NCBI RefSeq assembly: GCF_965638725.1
Contig: NC_134970.1
Location: forward strand, 2,857,001 to 2,921,000
DNA length: 64,000 nt
Direction: 5' to 3'
From: Aptenodytes patagonicus
Taxonomy: Eukaryota; Chordata; Aves; Sphenisciformes; Spheniscidae
Positions 48,054 to 60,231 of the stretch are shown one piece after another. The translations under genes and the position numbers were made by a program. Numbering within the stretch: the first letter of the stretch is position 1; each line of letters begins with the position of its first letter. The notes under the pieces were generated by a model. The model saw nothing but the letters and a program-made list of their open reading frames with translations, did no database searches and was not told the DNA's origin.

Positions 48054-51000
48054 GTCTTGCTGCTCGTCCTTACGAGGCTGAGTCCGGGAGGCCCCGAAGC
48101 CAGGCAAAGAGAATGCAAAAAGCACTACGCTAATGAAGAGGGGAAATGACTTTCTTTAAAAAATTATGGGAAATCCACTGTTACACCTTTATTCAAGGAT
48201 GACCTATATTCAGGGTCTGTTTCTGGTACTACTATCCCTCTCTTAAATACATGTGATGGAAACCTAAGTTAATTCAGGGTGAGTGCGTGTAGGGAAGCGG
48301 GGCTGGGGTAGAGGACAGCGTTACAAGATCCCTTTGCGCAGCTTGTGGGTGTCACCTGTCTGCTGCAGTGTGACAGGCAAGAACTGGCTTACAGCTCTCC
48401 ATCCCCACCGTGGGGCACCCCCTGGGCTGCTGCAGCTGCGAGTCACACCGGCATCCCAAGGCTCTCGGTCAGCAGCATTTCCAAGGCAGCCAGAGAGAAT
48501 TTGTTCTGGCTGGACTCACTCAGAAACCTGTGCGCGAGCCCATCTGGCAGGGTGGCATCCCCAGACAGGCAGAACCGTGGATGGATGGGGGTGGTGGTGA
48601 TGGTGTGTTGTGCAGCAGCTGGGGGGGCTGAAGGCAGACGTTGGGGACGGCTTTTCCGGTGTGGTTGAGATGGTAGTTGTGTTGTCCCTAACTCTGCTTT
48701 TCTGTGTTGGTGGTTTTTCACCTGACTGGCACTGGGCGCGCTGGTGTCCTTGGGGAGTGTGACGTTGCGGCTATGGTTTGAGGGGGGTGGGAAATGCATC
48801 TGTTCAGCTCGCTCAACGGTGTGTGTTGAAAGGGGATCAGGAGAAATGTAAGCAGCACCAGCAAAGTCCTGTTTTACACGCTGGCATGAAAGAACAGCGG
48901 TATGGAGGGACACCAATGTGTATGGACCCACAGAAGAGCTGAACACTCCGGTCAGGGGGAGCAGTGCAGCTCGCAGGTTGCTGACGTCCTTTTTGTATTT
49001 GACTTCTGGTTAATTAAAGGCCAACTCCTTGCTACTGTGCCAACTTCCCGAGCTTTTGCAAATATCTGGGAGGGAATTAGGTGCTTGTACAAACAAAGAA
49101 TAAGCGTCAGGAGTTTGAGTTAGGCAGTGTGCCCTTTCTATGTGGCTTTGCCAGCATGTCTCAAGCTGATATTTAGCGCCTGCAGGCTCTTTTCAACTCA
49201 GGTGTGCTCGTGCCATTCTGCTGTTACCCTAGTGTTCTTCCAGGGTAGGACTTCAGGCACTTGTCTCAAGCTGCCCTTGAGCTGGCTGTAGTGAGGAGTG
49301 TTGGGGTATACCCAAAATAAGGACAGGGAAATGAGCTAAACACTTTTCCGTGCTCTGTGGAGGGCATGTCTGTACAGCAAAGAGGTTGTTCTTTGGTCCC
49401 TGCAGCCCTTTTCGAGTGATGACTCTGGGGAAGGAAAAAGCCAGACTGGTGAGGATGGATATGGTGTCCTGCTCTAAGGGTTGGTACAAGCGTCTTTGGA
49501 CGAGACACCAAACTTCTGTGTGAGAAACACAAGCTTGTAAAGCAGTTTGAAAATCCGTCCTAGTGACAGCATCGTGTGGCTGGAGATGTTTGCTGTTGGT
49601 GGCTGCTCCTTCCTCAGCGCGGTGACCGGAGCTCTTCCAGCTTTGTTGAGAAGCTACCGCAGTGTGACTTCAGGGGAAGAAGGAGCAAGGGAGCTGAAAA
49701 TCCTTGATTGATTCGTAGCCTAGAATATCTGGGGATGCTTATGCTGCCCCTGAAGGAGATGCTGCTGCTGCAGAGATTGGAGACGGATGGGGTAGGGCAC
49801 TTTCCACCACTGAGGTTCTACGGTACACTGAGGGTCCCCATGATGAACTTGTTTCTTCTGCTGTTTGTTGTTCCAGTGCTGCGGGGCCACAGGCCACCCG
49901 GGACCTGGCGGTGCAGGTCGCTATACAAGCACCAAAGCGAAGGGTCCGTTTCCCCCATGCCTTTGGCCCCTATAAATGGCAAAAGTTTCTCTAAAGTGGA
50001 AAATTCAGTGTGCAGAAACGATGTTTCTGCAGAGGAGAAACGTTCCTAAAGCTGGCTTGGGGTTTGGATTCTTTATTGTAAAAACAAGCAGGCCAGCAGC
50101 TGAAGGAAGGCTCGCTGGCCAGCTTCCAGCCCCAGCGTAGCAGGGAACCGACTTGCGGCTCACCCAGCTGCAAGGCTGCAGCGTGCGCCGCAGCTAATGG
50201 ATCTGCTGTTAGGTTTCCAAAGAGCTGGCGTGCCCGGGTTGCGTGTTTCTCGGAGAACACCTGCATTGCTTGCTTTCCTAATCCCCAGGCGGGAGAGCAG
50301 GGTTTACGACAGAAATAGCTGGAGCCATGCTGCTTGACTTCAGAACCAAGCTTTCCCCAGAGGTCTGGGAGGGCTGGTTTCTGGATCCCAGCTTAAACTC
50401 TTTCATCCTTAGCTCATAAGTGGGGAGGCGTGGATAGGCTGAACGGAAAGTAGCTGCCTGCAGCGGGGTTTCTTTCCTGTGTGTGCAAGTGGAAGTGTGT
50501 AAGACCTGCAACCCTCATGTTGACTCTTTGGAGAGAGAGCTCTCCCCTCTGGGGAAGGAAGGCAGCTTTTGCAACGATTAGCTGGAGATCTGGGCCTGCC
50601 TCGGGGAGCGAGCGCTCTCCCAACGCACCGTGAGTGCTCCCACCTCTGCCCTGGCCTGGCCAAGCGTGACCAGGTGCTGGCAAGAAACACAGCCCGAGTT
50701 CGTGTGATGCTGAACCTTCAATGATGAGCCAGAGGAGACAGGTATGCAAGAGCCTATTTTGGGTTGCCTTTTGTTTTAGTGGATTTTTGCCTGACTAGGA
50801 ATTTACTTCATACCCTCTTTGCTTGAGGGCTGTCTTTGGAGGCCATGTGCCAACATGACTCATGCCCGTCTCGTGCTTTTATCTGTCCCTCTTCGCTCTT
50901 CTCCCTTGCTCCAGACTCTCTCACAGCACTCCCTGTTCATTTTGGACCTGCCCCATCCTGCCTCCCTCTGCTCCCAGCTGAAGGCGACTGGGGAGATTGC

Positions 51001-54000
51001 ATGTTTCCAAACTGTGAAGCAAGAAGAGCTGTGCCTCATCATTAGTCCGAGGCCCTTCTCTGTTCTCCAGCAGCTTATCTGCTGAGCAGCTCCCACAGAG
51101 TCCACGCCGGTCCTGGGGTGGATCCGCCGTGGAAGACAGGGCTGGGAGCGCTGGCAGCGGTGACTTGCAGCTTACCTGTTTGTTTTGCCATTCCTTTTAA
51201 ACAAACCGCAAAGGGAGGGGAGAGATTTTTATAAAATAAAATACCCTAGATACGTATCTCTTGTGCAATGCCTATTATAGTCCCACCTGCTTCCCTCTGG
51301 GGACTGTGGATGAATAGCTTAAAAGGTTTACTGAAGGCTCTGTAATTACCTATCCTTTGCTCCAGTGAGGATATTACTCCACAGCAGAAATGTTCATTGT
51401 GGAAGTACGGATGAGATCTGTGGCATCAGGAGGGACGAGGACCCTTCTGTATTCCCACAGACAAAAATACATTGGAGCTGCCAAGAGGTGACACAACCTG
51501 CCCTTGTGTCACCGAGGCTGCTGGGTTGTAACCCTGGCTCCATCTCAGATGGTGCTGTTAAACGAACGGGGATGTGTGCCTGCCAACTCCCCGCTGGTGG
51601 AGTGGGAATGGGAGGAACTGGCTGCCTTGTGCTCAAAGTGAAAAGGCTGTCAGGTTGCTAAGCAGTGCTTTTTAAGAAATTAGACGCAAGCAGACAGGAG
51701 TTGTAGCAGGGCAGGACGTGGGAGAGCACAGAGAGAAATTCAGGCAATGTTTCTAAATTTGCAGCTGTGGCTCTGGGTATAGCAGTACGCAGTGCAGAGT
51801 CCTCCATCTTCAGCAGCGTAAGTGACAGCACTGACATCCCCAAGCTGCAGCCCACGTGGAGCTCGTGCTGGCTGCTCATCCTTCGAGATGAGATAAGGGC
51901 CAGTGCAAATCCACAGTTTGGTTTCAGGCCCCTTTGGAAATATATCTCTAAGATGGATCATAGCATTAGATTTTTCTTTTTTTGTCCCAGTAAAATCAGA
52001 GCTGGAATTTTATTAATGATTCTCCCTTCCAGAGGCCAGTTTTATTTGGGGCAAATGCAATTCTTGGCGTAGTTTCTCTTTCTCCTGGACGTTGAGCAGC
52101 AGAAGCTGGCTTGGGGCAGGGAGCAAACTGGAGCCTTGAGTTTTCTCGGAAGAGCAGGAAAGGGCCTTTGTGGGCATGGGGCCGCACAGGCTGGAAAACA
52201 GGCAAACATTTGCGGGAGCAAAGAGGGTCAGTTGAGGGTTCCTCAGCTGCCTCGCCAGCTAGCCACCAGCTGGGCCAGATCCCGGCCCTGAGTAACAAAA
52301 GGTCGGAGCTGGTAATGGGAAAGAGGTGGAGAAGGTTTGCAGCCCTATCAGCAAGGCATTAACCCTCGGGTGGCTCAACAGCACTTCTTGGGCCTGAAGC
52401 TGGAAGCAAAAGGGACAGGAGCCCCTTGTCGGTTTGCCTGTGTCCCAGGACGTGGTTCAAGCTCTTCTGGAGCCACGGCTAAGCATAAAACACAACGTTT
52501 CCTTGCAAAGAAGTGGGATATGTCATGGCCTTGAGCTGCAGCTGATGCTCTGCTGGCCTCTCCCCTCTGTCAGCCGGTGAGCAGGCTCTTGGGGAGCTCC
52601 CCGGAGCTACTGCCCTGGGAACGGAGGGGTTAAGGGCACAGCGAACCTTAATGAAGAAAAGAGCTAAATTAAAACAGCTGGCTGGATTGACTTGGCCTGG
52701 CCATGCTGGATGACTTACTGCTTCATAATCAGCTTTCTAAGTAGGCACAAGTCCACTCGCAGGGTGGCTGGAGCAGGGAGGAACATCTCTGTGTAGGAAT
52801 AAAGCTAGTGAGTGATTGGCTTTTGTTCGTCGCTTGCCCCGCAGGGCTCGGTGATCCCAACCCCAGGCTGGGTGCTTGTTTTTAGCATGGACTTCGGACA
52901 GGTTGTTTGCAGGGGTGCACCTTTCCTGGGAGCTGCTCTCCGCTGCCTGTGCAGGTAAAACACTTTGTTTTCTGCTGTCTTGTCTGAGCTGCCTTGCTGG
53001 GGGAAGGTTCCCAGCTGATGTGATAAATTCCCTGGCTGGAGCCCTGCAGGAGAGGATGGGGGTGACGGTACCCGGTCAGCAGTGCCATTTCTTGTTGTTT
53101 GATCCAGGAACTGGGCAGTGGAACAGAACGGGCTTATCCTTCTCGGCTTCCCTGGAAAATCCACACAGATAAAGCCTTTTTTGGCTTAGAAAGTACGTGG
53201 TGGGAGGAAGGGAAATCAGATATGCGATTTGACGTCCGTGGATCTGTGTTCGCTTTTGGAAACGTTGGCTTTTCTCTGTGAATTGCACCAATTTCTCCCC
53301 AAGTGCAGTTTCACAGCTCCTTGCGAAGAGAGCTGAACGCACTGCAGCCTGCTTCTCACCTCTTCTATTTCAGACCTTGGGTTGTTTGCACAAACAACAG
53401 GCTCTGAAATGAAATTCTAGATGTCCTTTAAATGGTCACGATGGGTCCTGACTTTGCCCTGTTGTTACCAGCTGTGACGGTGCTGTTGGGTCGGGCTGGG
53501 AGGAGAACCCGTGAGGTTTTTAAGAGTTGTATCCGGGAATTTTATTCAGGATGTGGGAACTTCACAAGGGGAATCGTGCTTTTAGTAGGACAAGGGCTGC
53601 GTAGATAACACGGTGGAAACTAGTTTGGCAAGGTTGTGTAATAACCAGAGAGATCCTCTGGTGCACAGCTTTAGGGCTTAACTTTCATAAGCACCTGAAA
53701 CCACCTCCAAGCCTATCTGAGTCAGTGGAGACTAGCCCTTCTGAAAAAACCCAGCCTTTCTCCCGCTGTATCTAGTTCCTCACTGTGTAGTGAAGTTCTC
53801 GTGTAACTGGGCAATTCTCCTTTTTCCTGAAATGAGGTATTGAGTGTACCTCTGAATATTAACAGCTGTTGTATGATCTGGGCATTGCACGTCCTGCTCA
53901 GCAAAGTGTTTAACTCTGGAGCATTTACTACAGCAGTGGACTCCCCTGCACGGCTGGCTGCTGACAAAGCCTCGGACTTGCCCCAGTCAAATACCTCCTG

Positions 54001-57000
54001 GGGGAGTGGAGATGGAGGCTCGTGGACTGGATTAGCCACCCTGCGCCTGCTGCAGGACGCTGAGCTTCCTCTCTCCCTCTTATCTGCTCTGAGCGTGCAG
54101 ATTGCCTGGTCCTCGCGGCAGGGGCTCTTGCGTTCGTAGACTCAGAACTAACGAGGGTTTGAAACCAGCGCAGATCTGTGGCTTTTTTGAGAGCATCAGC
54201 AAACACCAAAGCAGAGGCAGAGCTGCTCTCTGCAAAGGAAACCCAGAGAACTGAGTGCAAAAAGGCTTTATCGGGTCTGAGAAATATGAGATCATTGGCA
54301 GCTTGGACATGAAAGAGAACACGAGGATGGGAACGGGGTTACTTCTCCATCCTCTTCAAGGTGCTCCTTTTAGCTTCAGCAAAGGCAGCTGGTATTTGTG
54401 GACCCCTCTGTGCCCTGTAATACTCCGTGGGCATCCTGCAGCATCTTCGGGAGCTCTGTGAAGTGATGACTTCCCGCATGAGCAAGTGCCACCACATCCT
54501 GGGACGCTGGGGGTGGCATCTCTGCGAGGAGCCGGGGCTTTGCTGTGGGTTGCGATCGTGGTGTGAAGCTGCTCTGAACCGAGCGACAGCAGATTTCCTG
54601 CTGTAAAACTTGTCAGGTTGATGACTAGCACCATCTAGGCCTCGTAGGCAAACTAGCACTCGTGCCCACTTTTTGGTAGAGCTTCTGAAGGGTGAGGGGA
54701 CGGTTGGCAGCCCCAGAGCCGGACCTTCCCGCTGCACGTCCGTGCTGCTGCGTGACTTGGGCTGCTCCGGCCGCTTGTGTCCAGCAACCCAGCTTTCCGG
54801 GCACTTCCAAAAGCGAGCGGGGGGGCTCGCCTTCCCCCCGCTTTCACCTCCAAGGATGTCTTAGGAGCTATGGTGTAAGGCACTAATATTGGTAACTGAA
54901 GCCTTAGTGATCCAAGAAGGCGTTAAGCATTAAGCTTCCTGAGAGCACCCCTCTTGAGAGAGCGACGAGTGGATTTTCGTTGTGAAACTTTGAAAACCCA
55001 CAAACAACCCTTCCTTGATCTAAAGGCTTTTCCCTTGTGAGCGTATCCTCTCACTAATGAGGCACGAAACCTCTCGTAGCTGTTCTGCTTATTTCATGAC
55101 TTTTAGATGCCCGGTACTCTTGCAAAGCTCGGTCTCAGAGTTGGGAGCTGTATTAAAATAGCACCTCCGAATTCTGGAACAAGGCCTCCCTCGTTAGGGT
55201 CTGATTAGCTGTTGCGTAGTTTTCTGGCCTTCCCGGTGCCTGTGCTTCCCCGCTCCCTCCTGTCACTCTTTCAAGCCAACGACCATGTGGTGGCAAAGTC
55301 AGAACCTTGCAGTAAGATAAGTCATTGCTTTTAGAAATCTCTCTGCTTTTCTGGCTGGGTTGTCCTGTGTTTTCCTAGAACTGGCAGTTACGTATCACTT
55401 CATGACTTTGTCCTTGCCTCAGAACTTGCAAAATCTATTTCTAGGTGCTGCCGTCTGATTAACCTTCACCAGAAATCCCAACTGAAATGTATTCGTTTGA
55501 CTTCCTTTTTCTGCTGCCTCTTTCTCTTTAAAATGCTTTCTCTTTAAAAGCATCTTTAAAATGCCTTTGCACGTGAGCTGCTTTTTAAAAGGTCTTTGCA
55601 GATGAGCTTTTTCCAAACCCTGCCTTGTTGCCTGCTTTATTTTATTCCATCCCTTTGTCTGTCCTGTATTTTTTCCCTTGTGATGTTGTCTAAGATAGGA
55701 ACAAGCCCACGTTGGATTGCAAACCCACGGCAGGGGAAGCAGAACAAAGTGGGAGTTGCACGAAGTAGGAAATTTATCATCCCTCTAAAAAAGCCGCTTG
55801 GATTGTTTGTCAGTGGGGTCGCCCCAGCTGATACAGCTGTAGCCGAAGCCCTTTAGGTCCCTTGGATGCTAGGGCGGAGCGGAGTTGATTTTTTGTGTGC
55901 TGTCCCTCCTCCATGGCAGCCTGCACTGTCTTTTTGGGTACAGCTCATGCGTTGTTTCCTAACTGAGTGCTAAGGAGATACGAAATTTTTGGGTGTGCTG
56001 ATAGATTTTGCTGATGGCAAGTGGAAACAAGGCCAGGGAAGAATCTGGAGTTGTGGTGGTGCGCTCGGAGATGGAGCTCTGCTACTTGCCTTGCAAAACA
56101 TGTTCGGACCCCGCTTGAGTCTGGCACGCGTGCTGAAACACCGGGTTTGTGTGATCACGTACCTTGTGAAATGTTCCTTTTAGGAGCCGTGTCGTTCTCC
56201 CACTTTGCAAGTGATGCTCGGTGCCAAATGAGGAAAAGGTACTCAAAGAAACGGCACGGTGTGCGCACTCCCGCAGGGTGTTCATCACCGCAAAGGCTAC
56301 GGGAGCTCCCGGAAAAACCAGCTGGTTTCAGGAGCGCTCCCTGAGCGAGATGTGCAAACCCAGGTGCTGGTCCTCTCCCAAAGAAATGGATTTAGCTCCG
56401 TTTGAGGTACACACATGCAGATGTTGGCAAACCTCCCACGTGTGACTGTACAGGAAGAGTCGGAGAGAGCACAGGGCTTTTCTTTGTTTTCCTCTTTGTT
56501 TTTTGATTCGGTGTGGGAGAAGGAGTCCAAGCCCTAAAAAGAGCAGGAGGTTAGGATGGAGCACAGCAGAAGAAGAAAAGAGGGACGGGCGCAGGGAAGT
56601 GCTTGACCAAAGGCTTGTGGTGTTTGTTAGCAGGTCTGGCTCACCCGCGGAGTTGTATTTGAGTCATCTGCAGCGCAGATGACCAGGTAGAGGTGGGGAG
56701 GCTACGGCTCAGTGCCATGGGAGAGGGCCTCCTGGGAGAGGGTCTCCTGAGCTCCAGACCTTTGTTCCTGGGTCAGTGCTTCCTGGCTTGGGCATTCCCA
56801 AAGGAAAAGCAGTCCTGATAACGTGAAGTGCTCTCTGGAAATAATGACCGATGCTTTCCATGGGAAAAAGAAAAGAAAAACAGCACATGCTTTCATTTCA
56901 AAGGGGCTTTAATTATTTTGAAAGCTGAAGAAACGGACTCTGGACTTTTGTGGGGAATTTTCTTGTCCTTTTTCCTTGCCTTTTTCTTTTCTTCCCCTCC

Positions 57001-58600
57001 CTGCCCAACCTCTCTCACACTTTTTTTTTTTTTTTTAATTGAAAGTGGAGGTGGGAAAAATGGAAACCATTCTCTTTTATTTTAAAATGTGGTGGTCAAC
57101 TTCTGTAAATAAATAAATAATGGTCAGCTTGGTTGAAAACTTGCCCTCTCCCCATGAGAGAAAGCACGCTTTGGGGGAAAACCCCGTACTTCTTCCCTGT
57201 AGTTAAAAGACATCTCGATTCCCTAAACTCCCTTACTTTCTCTGCTTTCGTCTCCCTTCTGATCCCCTGTGACTGTGCAGTAAGTGCTGGTAAGGGGTTA
57301 TTTAAAGGTGCTGTGAAATGCAGCATTGTGCTCTCTGCCTTGCTCCCGAGTTTACGAACCTCCTTTCACTTCATGTGCTTGTCCTTCGGCTCCATGACAT
57401 GGGACCAGCTGAAGGAGATGACCTGGTAAGGGTACGGAACTGGCCTTCGTAGAAACGGCATTAACCGCAGCTGGAGCTGCTCAGGCTTAACTGGGATCTG
57501 AGCTACAACTGGTGTGTTTGGGGGTGGTGGGGCGTCCCCAGCAAAAATGCACCTGGCTGTGCGGTGCTTTGGCTTCTACCCACGTGTCGAGCAGGGCTCA
57601 ACTTTGTGAGAAGGCAGTGGGGTGAAATGCGCGGAGGAGACTTAGCACTAACGCAGCTAACCTTTTACCGGCATGTGCCTAGGAAGCTGAAAGCTGCGTG
57701 TTTTGGCATGTGCAGTGTTTGACAGTGAAGTGCTCCTTAAATTTTTTTCTTCTCTGCCAATGGGTGGGAATCTGATGGCGAGGCAGCGAGGGCTGTTTGC
57801 TCAGCGGAGGGAAGCGGGAGAGCGCTGCCTTCTCGGCACTTCACCTTCTGCTCCCGATGCCTGATCCAGTGGAAAATAACTCTGCTCTCCCACTGTTAGG
57901 AAGACTGCTTTTTTTTTAGTAGATACCTCGGGACTGAGACCGCTCATCTGTAGGCCAAGGCAGCGCACGTTAGTAATAAACAGTACCTGGCCATGGAAGA
58001 GCAGTTTCCTGGGGACTCGAGTGTGGGCATGGGCCGCTTTAATGAGCTTCAGCGTGATTAAGGCTGCTGCTGTGCCTGCAGTCTCCTGCCTGCCCTCCTG
58101 CAGCAAGCCCGGGATCGCCTCTCCCTTCTGCTCGGTCTGGGGAGCGCGAAGGCATCGTGCCTTTTGCCGCCAGCGTGTTAGGACCGGGTGAGCCATGCAA
58201 AGGATCCAGGGACGGAGGGCATCCACCACGCCCTGGCCGAACCCCGTGGCCGCCTGCGGGGAGTACCTCCGGGTGGGTTTCTTGAACCGAGCGGCCTGGT
58301 GCCACCGTCTGCCCCGGGGAGACCGCAGGCGCGTGGCAGTGCCTTCCTCCTGGGAGCAAATCGTTTCACGTGCAACTTTCTCGGCGCGGGAAAAAGCAGG
58401 CGGCTCTGCTCGCGGGAGGACGTCGGCGCTGGCAGGCGAAGAGCGGCCGCGTTGGGCTGTCCCAGCCCCGCGAGCCCCGGCCCCCTCCTCCCTCGCCTTC
58501 GCCTCGCTTTGCCCGACGCCCTCCCCTCCTTTTGCGGGACTTCTTATTTATGTATTTTTTAATTTTTTTAAAGCACTTCTTGATTTCTTTCAACCACTTT
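48054..58600. other. KLF15-like 3'UTR and intergenic region, no further gene recognised
   Basis: The first kilobase probably holds the KLF 3'UTR; ATTAAA at 49013-49018 is a possible but unproven polyadenylation signal. Beyond this I saw no coding exon, RNA gene or intact transposon. A possible MIR-like fragment lies near 51487-51550. Short features include a 15-bp near-perfect tandem copy at about 56718-56748, a 16-T run at 57021-57036 and an (AAAT)n stretch at 57107-57120. Confidence 0.55.
57021..57036. repeat. Poly-T tract (16 T)
   Basis: An uninterrupted T run follows a pyrimidine-rich stretch. No element body was recognised. Confidence 0.9.
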
Positions 58601-58707
58601 AATCCCCTGCAGCTCGCTCCAGCCTGAGCGCCCCTTCCCCTCTCGCGACGTGGCCCGCGCCCGGCTGTGGCTGGGGGACCCCGCCGCTGTGCGCCCCAGC
58701 GCGGGCT

Positions 58708-58750
58708 GGGGGGGGGGGGTGTGTGTGTGGGGTGTGTGGGCGTGTGTGTT
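58708..58750. repeat. G12 run followed by GT-rich microsatellite
   Basis: Twelve G are followed by (GT)n-like sequence with G interruptions. This is a simple, probably length-variable tract at the upstream edge of the CpG island. Confidence 0.85.
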
Positions 58751-59111
58751 CCGTGTTAGTCGTGACACACGACGCAAACGTCTCCCAGGGAGCTGCCCGC
58801 GCCTGGGGCTCCCGCCGGGCCGCGGCCGCCTGCGCCGAGCCGAGGGGGCCGGCGGCCGGGCCGGGCCGGGCCGCGGGCACATGGCTGCGAGCGGCCCGGG
58901 CGGGCGCTAGGCCCCCGCGGACTACGCTCCCCAGCGGGCTTTGCGAGCGGTGGGCGGGCAGCGCCGTCCCATTGGTCGGCGGCGCCCCCGGTCCGCGCGA
59001 GGATTGGCCGCCGCGCGCGGCGGAAGCGTGGGGTACGGCGGCCGCGGAGGCTCCGCGGCGGAGGGACGGGCGCTCCGCGTCCCGCCATGTAACGCGCCGC
59101 CGCCGCCGCTT

Positions 59112-59128
59112 CCCCCCCCCCCCCCCCC
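59112..59128. repeat. Poly-C tract (17 C)
   Basis: A C run lies within the presumed first exon of the 59-kb promoter. It is prone to G-quadruplex formation on the opposite strand and to length error. Confidence 0.9.
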
Positions 59129-59223
59129 GCCCCGCCGCCGCACCGCTGCCCTTCGCTGCTCGCCTGGCTCCTCCCGCCCGGGATGGGGGCCCGGCGCCCG
59201 GCCCGCCGGGGGGGCGCCCGGCC

Positions 59224-59309
59224 ATGAAGGGCGGCGGGGGAAGCCGCTCCCAGCACCTGCCCGCCGCGAGGGGACCGCGACGCCCGGGGACCGGCGGGGC
59301 TCCTCCTCG
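59224..59309 (+). other. Open frame in the presumed exon 1 of the 59-kb gene
   Basis: An ATG at 59224 in good context (GCCATGA) opens a frame that stays open to the predicted donor at 59309, reading MKGGGGSRSQHLPAARGPRR and onward. It has no recognisable domain. It may be an upstream ORF or stop-poor GC sequence; if the gene is ELK4, the known start lies in a later exon. Confidence 0.25.
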
Positions 59310-59559
59310 GTGAGCGGGGGCGGCCCGGCCCGCCCGCGGCGGCCGGGCACGGCGGGGTGGCTTCCGGGCCGGGAGCGAACGAGCTCCGTCCTGCGCGGGG
59401 GAGGGACCGGAGGGGGGCCCGGGGCGGGCGGGGGCCGCAGCCGGGGCCGGCGGGCTCCGAGGGGTTCGGAGGGGAGGGGGCCGGGGGCGTCTCCGGCAAG
59501 TGGCCGCCCTCGGGGGCTTCTCTCGGCGGAGGGGCCGGGATGGGGCGTCGGGGCCGCGG

Positions 59560-59575
59560 CCCCCCCCCCCCCCCC
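59560..59575. repeat. Poly-C tract (16 C)
   Basis: A C run lies inside the CpG island, 250 bp after the predicted donor. Confidence 0.9.
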
Positions 59576-60064
59576 GTGGGGCTGTGTGTGCGTGCGTGGG
59601 GGTCGGCCTGTGTGCGGGGGTTCGCCCGTGCCGGGAAGCCGGGAAACGAAAGCGACGGCGGCGGCGGCTGTGAGGGGCGGCAGCCCGCCTCGGCGCTTTG
59701 ATCTGCGGGGCGCCCCGGGGCCGCTCCCCGCCGCCGGCTTCTCCGCTCCGCGCCGGGGAGGCTCCTCGCGTAGGGGCGGGAGGAGGGGGGAAAGCCTCCC
59801 CGGGCGCCCCTCGCCGCGTCCCCGTCTTTCGCGGCTGGATTTCGGGCTTGGCCGGGCGGGCTGTGCCCCCGGCGCGGTGCCTGAGGGCTGGCGGCCGTTC
59901 CTTCGTGCTGCGCGCCTCCAGCGCGGGCTGACTTGCCGCTCTCTGCTGAGGGGAGGCTGGAGCCGGAGGCCGGCATCAAGTGGTTGGTTGTTTTGTTGTT
60001 TCTTTTGTTGTTTTGTTGTGTTGGTTTTGTTTTTTTTCCTTTTCCTTCCCGACTCTGCTGCTGC

Positions 60065-60080
60065 TTTTTTTTTTTTTTTT
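60065..60080. repeat. Poly-T tract (16 T)
   Basis: An uninterrupted T run comes after a stretch rich in TTTTGTTG units (59981-60032), so the whole 100 bp is low complexity. Confidence 0.9.
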
Positions 60081-60188
60081 AATACTTGTGTACTCGTCTC
60101 TCTGTGGAATGGGTGGATTCCTACCCACATCAATAAGTGAGTCCACGGAGAAAGTATGCAAATACGCGCTGTTACGCTTTTATTACTT

Positions 60189-60231
60189 TGTATGCACGTA
60201 TACATATACACGCACATATATACGTGTACGT
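60189..60231. repeat. Strictly alternating pyrimidine-purine tract (43 bp)
   Basis: Every base from 60189 to 60231 alternates pyrimidine and purine (TG, TA, CA and CG steps mixed), with no break. It looks like an eroded TA/CA microsatellite and is a sequence type that can adopt Z-DNA under supercoiling. Confidence 0.9.

Larger units (their letters stand above)
58600..59950 (+). promoter_or_regulatory. Large CpG-island promoter, candidate ELK4 promoter/exon 1
   Basis: This is the most CpG-rich block of the window. Two inverted CCAAT boxes (ATTGG at 58971-58975 and 59003-59007, 32 bp apart) and a ZNF143-like ACTACGCTCCCCAGC at 58921-58935 mark a TATA-less promoter, with a likely start near 59.05-59.1 kb. 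A + strand donor CTCG|GTGAGC at 59309/59310 would end the first exon. Human gene order puts ELK4 downstream of SLC45A3 in the same direction, and its first exon is non-coding, so ELK4 is the best candidate. No ETS-domain coding sequence is present up to 64000, so the name is not proven. Confidence 0.5.

Noticed and set aside
58756-60217. Very long open frames on both strands (399 to 431 codons) across the 59-kb CpG island
   Set aside because: They overlap one another on opposite strands, are Pro/Arg/Gly/Ala-rich with homopolymer-encoded runs and lack domains; GC-rich, stop-poor promoter DNA explains them.
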